Below are positions 1 through 4,541 of a DNA stretch of 64,000 nt, piece after piece. The stretch is from Flavobacterium lacisediminis. Lineage in GTDB: Bacteria; Bacteroidota; Bacteroidia; Flavobacteriales; Flavobacteriaceae. The position numbers and the translations under genes are program-made. Numbering within the stretch: position 1 is the first letter of the stretch; the number at the start of each line of letters is the position of its first letter. The notes beneath the pieces were generated by a model. It worked only from the letters and a program-made list of their open reading frames with translations, had not been told where the DNA came from and did not search any database. Location: NCBI RefSeq assembly GCF_025909975.1, contig NZ_JAPCIO010000007.1, positions 62,345 through 126,344 of the forward strand, given 5' to 3'.

Positions 1-148
1 CGTCATCTTCACCAAACCGAATTTGGGAACTAAAATTTTGAACCTTATTAAAATTGATATTTTTATTATACATATCCATCAATATTTCACGCGCTTCAAA
101 CGAATTAAATTCGCCATTAATCAAATTAATTTTCTTCAGGGTTTCCAT
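1..148 (-). CDS. Conserved hypothetical protein, 3' end cut by window edge
   Basis: Reading the minus strand from the ATG at 146-148 gives an open frame of 49 codons that runs off the left edge. The protein begins METLKKINLING and continues with a charged, probably helical stretch (FEAREILMDMYNKNINF). I recognise similar short soluble proteins in Flavobacteriaceae but know no function. The start overlaps the last 23 bases of the upstream membrane-protein gene, which suggests translational coupling of the two. The C-terminus lies outside the window. Confidence 0.6.
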   Translation of the reverse strand, partial: METLKKINLINGEFNSFEAREILMDMYNKNINFNKVQNFSSQIRFGEDD

Positions 149-323
149 AGGTAATGTCTGTTAAATTATGTATTAAACGAATTATGGTTAGCATTACTAA
201 AATTGCTAATCCAGCATAAAGTTCTTGGTAGATAATCTCAGGTGATGCCATCATTTTAAAAATTAATAGTGCTTCAATTACTACACAGAGTATCAAAACT
301 ATTTGTATTGCTATTCTTTTCAT
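126..323 (-). CDS. Small two-helix membrane protein
   Basis: This 65-residue protein has two hydrophobic segments (about residues 4-24 and 33-50) separated by a short polar loop, followed by a polar tail. It is likely an inner-membrane hairpin protein of unknown function. The reading frame ends inside the start of the next gene on the same strand (23-base overlap), so the two probably form one transcript. It is divergent from the LysR gene at 425, with about 100 bases between the starts that must hold both promoters. It has no motif I can assign. Confidence 0.55.
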   Translation of the reverse strand: MKRIAIQIVLILCVVIEALLIFKMMASPEIIYQELYAGLAILVMLTIIRLIHNLTDITYGNPEEN

Positions 324-424
324 CGTTTGGATTTTACCTTATGATTTAATTTCAGATGCAAATTTTAGAATTATAATTCATATATTTTTATTTATCTTTG
401 CTATACATTATATAAAATATTTTT

Positions 425-1348
425 ATGAATTACACTTTAAACCAATTACGAATTTTCTTGAAAGTAGTACAAAACCAAAGTGTTACCAAAGCTTCTGAGG
501 AACTACATTTGACCCAACCAGCGGTGTCAATTCAATTAAAAAATTTTCAAGATCAATTTGAAATTCCCTTAACCGAAGTTGTGGGTAGAAAAATTTACGT
601 AACTGATTTTGGTAAAGAAATAGCAGAAGCAGCCGAACAAATATTGCAGCAAGTCAATACTATCGATTATAAAACCTTGGCTTATAAAGGACAGCTTTTT
701 GGGAAAATAAAAATCTCGGTTGTATCAACAGGTAAATATGTAATGCCTTACTTCTTAGCTGATTTTTTAAAAATGCATCCTGGAGTAGAATTAGAAATGG
801 ATGTGACCAATAAAAATAAAGTAGTTAAAAGTATGCAAAACAATGAAGTAGATTTTGCTTTGGTTTCGATACTTCCCGATAAAATGAAAGTAGAGAAAAT
901 AGATTTGATGCAAAACAAATTGTTTTTAGTTGGGAATATGGAAGAAGATTTTACCAAGAAAAAGAAAATTGAAGATATACTACAAAATCGTCCATTATTG
1001 TTTAGAGAAAACGGTTCTGGAACACGTCAAACCATGGAACGTTTCATTGTACAACAAGATTTTAAGATTAGTAAACGAATGGAATTAACCTCAAATGAAG
1101 CAGTTAAGCAAGCAATTTTAGCAGGTCTAGGATATTCAATTATGCCTTTAATTGGGATTCGTAAAGAAATACAAAACAAGGACTTACAAATCATTCCGTT
1201 AAAAGGATTACCTATTAAAACCGACTGGAGTTTGATTTGGGTAAAAGGTAAAAACCACAACCCAGCCGGCCTAGCCTATTTAGATTATTTAAAAAAAGAA
1301 AAAGAAGCAATTATCCATTCCAAATTTAGTTGGTACGAGACGATGTAG
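425..1348 (+). CDS. LysR-family transcriptional regulator
   Basis: The 307-residue length is normal for the family. The N-terminal winged helix-turn-helix occupies about residues 1-60, with the recognition-helix sequence TKASEELHLTQPAVSIQLKNF-like around 20-40. A periplasmic-binding-protein-like effector domain follows from about 90 to 295 (a KISVVSTGKY strand, then HPGVELEM). LysR proteins usually regulate a divergent gene, which here is the small membrane protein at 126-323. The inducer cannot be read from sequence. The ATG at 425 is the first in the frame and fits the start of LysR proteins well. Confidence 0.9.
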   Translation: MNYTLNQLRIFLKVVQNQSVTKASEELHLTQPAVSIQLKNFQDQFEIPLTEVVGRKIYVTDFGKEIAEAAEQILQQVNTIDYKTLAYKGQLFGKIKISVVSTGKYVMPYFLADFLKMHPGVELEMDVTNKNKVVKSMQNNEVDFALVSILPDKMKVEKIDLMQNKLFLVGNMEEDFTKKKKIEDILQNRPLLFRENGSGTRQTMERFIVQQDFKISKRMELTSNEAVKQAILAGLGYSIMPLIGIRKEIQNKDLQIIPLKGLPIKTDWSLIWVKGKNHNPAGLAYLDYLKKEKEAIIHSKFSWYETM

Positions 1349-1477
1349 CTTCTTTTTTTCAGTTATTTTCAATCCAATTGGCTCAACACCATTGCGATTT
1401 TACAAACATGATAGCGACTTTTATCAAAGTCATTATCATATCGTTATTATTATCTTCTTTCATTTTTCTTAGTTTTT

Positions 1478-1509
1478 AAAAACCTCGAAAAATAAATTCC
1501 GAGGTTTTG
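1478..1509. terminator. Bidirectional terminator between LysR and slipin genes
   Basis: Nine-base inverted repeat AAAACCTCG / CGAGGTTTT around a 12-base loop, with A and T runs that serve either direction. On the minus strand it directly follows the slipin stop codon at 1511. It therefore probably ends the whole accessory operon as well as the LysR transcript. Confidence 0.75.
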
Positions 1510-1510
1510 A

Positions 1511-2608
1511 TTATTTAACGAAAATGTCTTTCAATTGACTGATTACGTTACCACTTCCTGAAATGGTGATTTCACCAATTCGATCTGCGATTTTTTCTAC
1601 GTATTCCATCTCTTTTAATTTCCACAACATTTCGTTTTCTTCCATTAATTTAGCGGTATTCAACATGCTACGCATCGTAGCTGTTTCTTCCCGTCTCATA
1701 ATACTGTTGGCTTGTGCTTTTTTCTCCGCTACCAATACCTGATTCATGATTTCTTTCATATCACCAGGCAAAATAACATCTCTAATTCCAGCATCGGCAA
1801 CACTTAAACCTAAGGCATTGATTTTATCCAACATGTTTTCCAAAATTTCTTTTGAAATTGTGTCTTTTTTGTTCAACAACTCATCTAATGTGTAGCTACC
1901 AACTAAAGCGCGTAAAGCCAATTGCATCAACACATACAACTGTTTGTCATATTCTTTGTTGTTTACCAAAGCTTTAACCGCGTCAATTACTTGGTAACGA
2001 ACAAAGAAGTTAATACGCAAGGTTGCTTTATCTTTTGTCAATAATTCTTGACCTGCAATTTCCATTTGTTGCTGACGAATATCTACGTTTTTAACTTCAA
2101 TTGGAATGGCGTTGTTCCAGAAATAGTAATTTCCAGCGGCCAATTCTTTTACAAAAGCACCATTTACAAACAACAAACCTTTTTCAAAGTTCAATACTTG
2201 ATATTTTCTAGTGTACGCTCGCACTTTAATGTTTTCTAACAAAGCCATTGGAACCACTTCTGTAATTTCTACTTTAGACAAATCAATTTTTGTAAAGGCA
2301 TTGTCTAAATAACCTTTCCAAAACGCATATCTACCAGTAGTTAATACCTCTTTAAACATGCCATTTACATAGTATAAAGCGATTTCGTTATCGGCAATTT
2401 CGATTACTTCTAATAGAGAAGCTAATTTTTCATTTTGCAATAAAATGGTCAATTCTATTGGCGCTACAAACGATTGTTTCATTTCATATATATGAACTTG
2501 TTTATTGCCAAAAATCCAATAAGAACCGGCTTCTAATACGTTAATTAATTTTCCTTTTCCAAATACCAAACCTACTTGGTATGCCTGAATTGTAATTCTG
2601 TTGATCAT
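1511..2608 (-). CDS. Slipin-type SPFH/band-7 domain protein
   Basis: The 365-residue protein has an SPFH (band 7) domain of slipin type: KVRAYTRKYQVLNFEKGLLFVNGAF and the following beta-rich part (about 130-210), then LLTKDKATLRINFFVRYQV, typical of slipins. A helical, charged C-terminal region (about 230-350) contains AEKKAQANSIMRREETA, the coiled segment used for oligomerisation. It lacks the N-terminal membrane helix of classical stomatins and has instead a second beta-rich repeat at the N-terminus. It is the last gene of the minus-strand RNA-repair operon, just downstream of the tRNA-like array. Slipin-like genes are known neighbours of RtcB ligases. A scaffold role is inference. Confidence 0.85.
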   Translation of the reverse strand: MINRITIQAYQVGLVFGKGKLINVLEAGSYWIFGNKQVHIYEMKQSFVAPIELTILLQNEKLASLLEVIEIADNEIALYYVNGMFKEVLTTGRYAFWKGYLDNAFTKIDLSKVEITEVVPMALLENIKVRAYTRKYQVLNFEKGLLFVNGAFVKELAAGNYYFWNNAIPIEVKNVDIRQQQMEIAGQELLTKDKATLRINFFVRYQVIDAVKALVNNKEYDKQLYVLMQLALRALVGSYTLDELLNKKDTISKEILENMLDKINALGLSVADAGIRDVILPGDMKEIMNQVLVAEKKAQANSIMRREETATMRSMLNTAKLMEENEMLWKLKEMEYVEKIADRIGEITISGSGNVISQLKDIFVK

Positions 2609-2830
2609 AATTTATATAGTTATCATTAAACATTCTTTTAAAAAGAAAACCTTCAGTTCTTCGTCCAAAGTCCAAAACGGAAAAAAGTTAGTAATCAAAA
2701 GCATTCTAATGTGTTTCTATTCTATTTTGAAGTTAGCCGTAGCAAACAACAAGCAAATACAAAAGCAAAAGAACGGTTAGGAATACGAAGCCTTTTTCAG
2801 GTCTTTTCCTAAGTGTTTCTTTACGAACAA
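2609..2830 (-). other. Gene-free stretch between tRNA-like array and slipin gene
   Basis: I see no open frame and no tRNA arm here. The one clear structure is a hairpin at 2777-2812 with a perfect 7-bp outer stem (TTAGGAA / TTCCTAA) and an inner paired segment (AAG(A)CC / GGCTT). It lacks a T run, so it is more likely a processing or stability element at the 3' end of the array than a terminator. Slipin may be translated from the same transcript. Confidence 0.4.
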
Positions 2831-2900
2831 GTCGAGCCAAAACTGACCAAGTCCGAAGATTTTCTTATGGTGCATCATTTTTAAGAGTGATGCCACTCGG

Positions 2901-2974
2901 CTACATTAAAAGTGTAGTACTCTACCAATTGAGTTATTCCGATATATCGGAAGTAGGATTCGAACCTACACATC
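2901..2974 (-). ncRNA. Permuted tRNA-like RNA with Lys (TTT) anticodon arm
   Basis: On the minus strand the parts run in permuted order. The T-arm comes first (GTAGG-TTCGAAT-CCTAC, 2969-2953), then acceptor 3' strand TTCCGAT (2952-2946), a 2-nt link AT, and acceptor 5' strand ATCGGAA (2943-2937). Then come TA, the D-arm (ACTC-AATTGGTA-GAGT, 2934-2919), A26, and an intact anticodon arm (CTACA-CTTTTAA-TGTAG, 2917-2901). The two acceptor strands pair 7/7. If the ends met in the variable loop this would be a complete tRNA-Lys(UUU) body. No second T-arm lies downstream, so a normal-order tRNA is excluded. As a transcript it is a tRNA shape with a closed acceptor end. Confidence 0.7.
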
Positions 2975-2980
2975 CAAATT

Positions 2981-3050
2981 TCTATTGTTCTAACCAGACT
3001 GAACTAACATACCAGAAGCATGTACGGGAATCGAACCCGTGACCCATAGA
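2981..3050 (-). ncRNA. Permuted tRNA-like RNA with ends in the anticodon loop
   Basis: The minus strand reads TCTAT (anticodon stem 3' strand, 3050-3046), GGGTC (variable loop), T-arm ACGGG-TTCGATT-CCCGT and acceptor 3' strand ACATGCT. Next come a 3-nt link TCT, acceptor 5' strand GGTATGT, TA, D-arm GTTC-AGTCTGGTTA-GAAC, A26, and ATAGA (anticodon stem 5' strand, 2985-2981). The acceptor strands pair 7/7 with two G-U pairs, and ATAGA/TCTAT pair 5/5 although they lie at opposite ends of the unit. The anticodon identity is lost because the loop is where the ends fall. The fold equals a tRNA nicked in its anticodon loop with its acceptor end sealed. Confidence 0.68.
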
Positions 3051-3303
3051 GTGAGATGATTTTTTGGAAAACCACCAAAACCTCCAAGCCAAGTTGAACA
3101 GTACAACATCATCCGCAACTGCGAAACGAATACTGCAATAGTGCTATACCGAAACACCCAACAAGACTTGCTTGATATTTTATTTCTCAATCCTCCTAAC
3201 GACTGTCATTTCGAGCGAAGTCGAGAAAGACAAGAAAGACGAGAATCTATTATTTTCAAATTCAAAGAACGATTTCTTTATTGCTGAACAAAGATTCAAA
3301 ACC
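3051..3303 (-). other. Structured spacer upstream of the permuted units
   Basis: No coding or tRNA arm is convincing here; open frames across it run into the tRNA-like units. Bases 3055-3113 can fold into a closed three-way shape on the minus strand: GATGAT/ATCATC outer stem, GTTG-N7-CAAC arm, TTGGA-TCCAA arm. It abuts the anticodon-stem strand of the permuted unit at 3046-3050. Bases 3204-3230 carry a dispersed repeat (listed separately). The rest looks featureless. Confidence 0.35.
3204..3230. repeat. Dispersed palindromic repeat (TGTCATTTCGAGCGAAG type)
   Basis: TGTCATTTCGAGCGAAGTCG followed by AGAAAGA is an imperfect inverted repeat. I recognise it as a short dispersed intergenic repeat of Flavobacteriaceae genomes. 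A related but different element lies at 4273-4299. Its presence marks this as intergenic rather than coding DNA. Confidence 0.5.
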
Positions 3304-3328
3304 TACTACGCAATTATTCTGCGTAGTA
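3304..3328. promoter_or_regulatory. 25-bp palindrome, copy 1 (candidate operator)
   Basis: TACTACGCA-N7-TGCGTAGTA is a perfect 9-bp inverted repeat around ATTATTC, followed by an A-rich run on the plus strand. A copy with 22 of 25 identical bases, including the 7-base spacer, lies at 16559-16583 over the HD-WYL promoter. Conservation of the spacer and of an exact palindrome suggests a protein-binding site, with the WYL regulator the natural candidate. Because it also lies inside the transcribed array, an RNA hairpin role is possible. Confidence 0.5.
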
Positions 3329-3339
3329 AAAATAACTTG

Positions 3340-3413
3340 TGGAAGTAGTAGGATTCGAACCTACTCAGTCATAAGACAACGGTTTTACAGACCGCCCCAA
3401 CTCTCCTACTTTG
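3340..3413 (-). tRNA. tRNA-Tyr(GTA)-like, D-arm deleted
   Basis: The anticodon arm GCGGT-CTGTAAA-ACCGT gives anticodon GTA. A long variable arm (GTC-TTAT-GAC) follows, as expected for bacterial tRNA-Tyr. The T-arm is GTAGG-TTCGAAT-CCTAC. The 3' acceptor strand TACTTCC pairs with CAAAGTA only at five positions. Only 11 bases (GGAGAGTTGGG) separate the acceptor from the anticodon stem, too few for a D-arm. Discriminator A is followed by CAA, not CCA. It derives from tRNA-Tyr but is unlikely to be a working adaptor. Confidence 0.7.
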
Positions 3414-3429
3414 GCGTACTTTCATTTTG

Positions 3430-3502
3430 TCTGGGAAACAGGACTCGAACCTGTAACCTCCTGCATCCAAAGCAGGTAAACAACCAATCGTTATCTTCCC
3501 AG
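3430..3502 (-). tRNA. tRNA-Pro(TGG)-like with degenerate D-arm
   Basis: The acceptor CTGGGAA/TTCCCAG pairs 7/7. The anticodon arm CCTGC-TTTGGAT-GCAGG is perfect and gives TGG (Pro). The T-arm ACAGG-TTCGAGT-CCTGT is perfect. The D region (GATAACGATTGGTTGTTTA) has G at position 8 instead of the near-invariant T, a shortened loop, and only a weak TAAC/GTTG stem. The 3' end reads ACAA, so CCA is not encoded. The well-kept acceptor, anticodon and T arms against a decayed D-arm suggest selection for something other than normal decoding. Confidence 0.65.
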
Positions 3503-3507
3503 ATGTA

Positions 3508-3527
3508 ACTAATCAAAAGATCAGTTA
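3508..3527 (-). other. Inter-tRNA hairpin
   Basis: AACTGATC-TTTT-GATTAGTT forms an 8-bp stem (one G-U) with a four-base loop between the Asp-like and Pro-like units on the minus strand. With no T run after it, it is more likely a processing signal in a multi-tRNA transcript than a terminator. Confidence 0.4.
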
Positions 3528-3531
3528 ATTG

Positions 3532-3604
3532 CGGCTTATACGGGGATCGAACCCGTTTCTCCCGAGAGACAGTCGGGAAGGTTAGCCAGTAACCCCAATA
3601 AGCC
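3532..3604 (-). tRNA. tRNA-Asp(GTC)-like with atypical D-arm and loop
   Basis: The acceptor GGCTTAT/ATAAGCC and T-arm ACGGG-TTCGATC-CCCGT pair fully. The anticodon stem CCCGA/TCGGG encloses CTGTCTC, giving anticodon GTC (Asp). Position 37 is T where tRNAs almost always have a purine. The D-arm (GGTT-ACTGGCT-AACC) starts one base late, leaving an unusual three-base connector after the acceptor. Discriminator G fits Asp, but CAA follows in place of CCA. I read it as tRNA-Asp-like, perhaps not a decoding tRNA. Confidence 0.65.
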
Positions 3605-3628
3605 TTGTTCCTTTCTAAAGAACTCGTG

Positions 3629-3702
3629 TGATTTTGGAAGGACTCGAACCTTCAACCCTTTGCTTCGTAGGCAAATACTCTTTCCAATTGAGCTACAAAA
3701 TC
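3629..3702 (-). tRNA. tRNA-Arg(ACG)
   Basis: All arms are present: acceptor GATTTTG/CAAAATC (7/7), D-arm GCTC-AATTGGAAA-GAGT (one G-U), anticodon arm TTTGC-CTACGAA-GCAAA with anticodon ACG, variable GGGTT, and T-arm GAAGG-TTCGAGT-CCTTC. Discriminator A is followed by CAC, so CCA must be added after transcription. It starts only two bases after the CCA of the Asn unit, so the two must come from one transcript. It is the most canonical unit after Asn and might function in translation. Confidence 0.75.
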
Positions 3703-3704
3703 AG

Positions 3705-3779
3705 TGGCGATTCTGGTAAGATTCGAACTTACAACCTTTGAGTTAACAGCTCACTGCTCTACCCTTGAGCTACAGAATC
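3705..3779 (-). tRNA. tRNA-Asn(GTT), first unit of the array
   Basis: Acceptor GATTCTG/CAGAATC (7/7), D-arm GCTC-AAGGGTA-GAGC, anticodon loop CTGTTAA (anticodon GTT), and T-arm GTAAG-TTCGAAT-CTTAC are all clear, and the 3' end GCCA is encoded. The one flaw is a G-A mismatch at the base of the anticodon stem (27/43). It is the only unit with an encoded CCA. It lies just 15 bases after a terminator (3795-3820) and has no room for its own promoter, so its expression should depend on read-through. Confidence 0.8.
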
Positions 3780-3794
3780 AATATTTTTGGACAT

Positions 3795-3820
3795 AAAAAA
3801 AGCACCTCGTAAAAGGTGCT
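3795..3820 (-). terminator. Intrinsic terminator/attenuator upstream of tRNA-like array
   Basis: The minus strand reads AGCACCT-TTTACG-AGGTGCT followed by a run of T, a strong intrinsic terminator. The segment CAGGTGC at 3874-3868, inside the leader ORF just upstream, can pair 6 bp (AGGTGC with GCACCT) with the terminator's 5' arm and so form a competing antiterminator. A hairpin (TGGAAT/ATTCCA, 3835-3852) would sit in its loop. Confidence 0.75.
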
Positions 3821-3844
3821 TCATATCATAACAATGGAATACTA

Positions 3845-3982
3845 CTATTCCAAATGCCTACTAGTTTGCACCTGTTTATTCTTATATCCGAAATCAAATT
3901 TCGGAGCTACATTACGTGAAGGATTAAAACAATCTATCATTGTTGTAATATTTAGTTTTTGAATGTTATATCGTGTTCTCAT
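3845..3982 (-). CDS. Possible leader peptide 2 (45 residues)
   Basis: The frame starts MRTRYNIQKLN and ends SRHLE, just ahead of the terminator at 3795-3820. A promoter with a perfect -7 box lies 70-100 bases upstream (4050-4082). The 3' part of the frame overlaps both a 7-bp hairpin (CCGAAAT-TTG-ATTTCGG, 3888-3904) and the antiterminator strand. I recognise no protein family. The arrangement of promoter, short frame, alternative hairpins and terminator is that of a transcription attenuator, here feeding the tRNA-like array. Whether the peptide is made is inference. Confidence 0.4.
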   Translation of the reverse strand: MRTRYNIQKLNITTMIDCFNPSRNVAPKFDFGYKNKQVQTSRHLE

Positions 3983-4049
3983 TATTATTTGTTTTTTTAA
4001 ATCAATTCTGATTTTTGAATTCTAAATTCTTACTTCTAATTTTCTGTGG

Positions 4050-4082
4050 CAAAGATAAAGTCAAAAAAAAGTAACTTCCAAA
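4050..4082 (-). promoter_or_regulatory. Promoter of leader 2 / tRNA-like array
   Basis: On the minus strand a -33 TTTG (4082-4079) and a -7 TATCTTTG (4057-4050) are separated by 21 bases, matching the Bacteroidota consensus. It is the nearest good promoter upstream of the tRNA-like array. Confidence 0.6.
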
Positions 4083-4327
4083 TCTTTTTTAAAATTATTT
4101 TATTGACTTTCAGGTAGTTATGATTAAATTTAGGCATTACAAATCCTGTCCGTTTTCCAACAGATACTTCAGATTTTACAAATGACTGTCTCTCATTTGG
4201 TTACGCATTTACCCTTATTTTTTACTATTTCGTTTAATCATGAAACATTTTTTTACTTTTTTTTTCTATTTCTGTCATGCTGAACTCGATTCAGCATCTA
4301 AAAATCTACTTTCAATCATTTTTTAAA
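4083..4327. other. Gene-free spacer with one dispersed repeat
   Basis: No convincing gene is visible between the first terminator (4328-4357) and the second leader promoter. At 4273-4299 lies TGTCATGCTGAACTCGATTC followed by AGCATCT, an inverted repeat (TGCTGAA-CTCGA-TTCAGCA) of a kind I recognise as dispersed in Bacteroidota genomes. Confidence 0.45.
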
Positions 4328-4357
4328 CAAAAAAAACGCCCTTTTTGCAAAGGACGT
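4328..4357 (-). terminator. Intrinsic terminator after leader 1
   Basis: The minus strand reads ACGTCCTTT-GCAA-AAAGGGCGT (9 bp, one G-U) followed by eight T. The segment GGACGTT at 4424-4418, inside the preceding short frame, is a perfect 7-base complement of the terminator's 5' arm (AACGTCC) and could form an antiterminator. This is the same design as at 3795-3874. Confidence 0.75.
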
Positions 4358-4394
4358 TTCGTATATTTTGGTGAAATTTTACTAAAAACAATAA

Positions 4395-4496
4395 CTATTC
4401 TTCATAAAAACACATACAACGTCCATTATTCTCCATAGGAAAATCTATCGAAGAGCGATATAGATTTAGACTATTATGTTGCTTTTGTGTTTTCAT
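4395..4496 (-). CDS. Possible leader peptide 1 (33 residues)
   Basis: The frame begins MKTQKQHNSLNLYRSS and ends NNGRCMCFYEE, followed by an intrinsic terminator. A -7 box TACATTTG lies only 8 bases upstream (4512-4505), so translation would be nearly leaderless; I see no good -33 element. Its codons for GR overlap the antiterminator strand GGACGTT, so ribosome position could decide between the two structures. It sits 45 bases after the DUF4132 stop codon. No known family; expression is inference. Confidence 0.4.
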   Translation of the reverse strand: MKTQKQHNSLNLYRSSIDFPMENNGRCMCFYEE

Positions 4497-4541
4497 TTCG
4501 AGGGCAAATGTAGGGATTTTTTTAAAAAACTACATTTTTAT

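Noticed and set aside
1405..1430. A terminator just after the LysR gene (GACTTT-TATC-AAAGTC)
   Set aside because: The 6-bp stem is not followed by a T run, and the clear terminator is at 1478-1509.
2941..3020. A single normal-order tRNA made from the D-arm at 2987-3004 and the T-arm at 2953-2969
   Set aside because: Its acceptor strands would be GGTATGT and TTCCGAT, which pair at hardly any position, and only 17 bases would remain for anticodon arm and variable loop. Each strand instead pairs 7/7 with the neighbouring strand on its other side, which gives the permuted reading.
2990..3190. A 66-codon minus-strand open frame over the spacer and T-arm
   Set aside because: It reads through the T-arm and acceptor of a permuted tRNA-like unit, has no family resemblance, and its C-terminal part is explained by the RNA structure.
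3281..3508. A 75-codon plus-strand open frame across the Tyr- and Pro-like units
   Set aside because: It is antisense to two tRNA-like genes and to the 25-bp palindrome. The peptide similarity to a frame near 16.5 kb only reflects the shared palindrome.
3705..3779. An ordinary housekeeping tRNA cluster with no link to the operon
   Set aside because: Not fully excluded for Asn and Arg, but the other units have lost conserved D-arm, position 8 or position 37 features, two are permuted, and the array lies within a same-strand RNA-repair operon.
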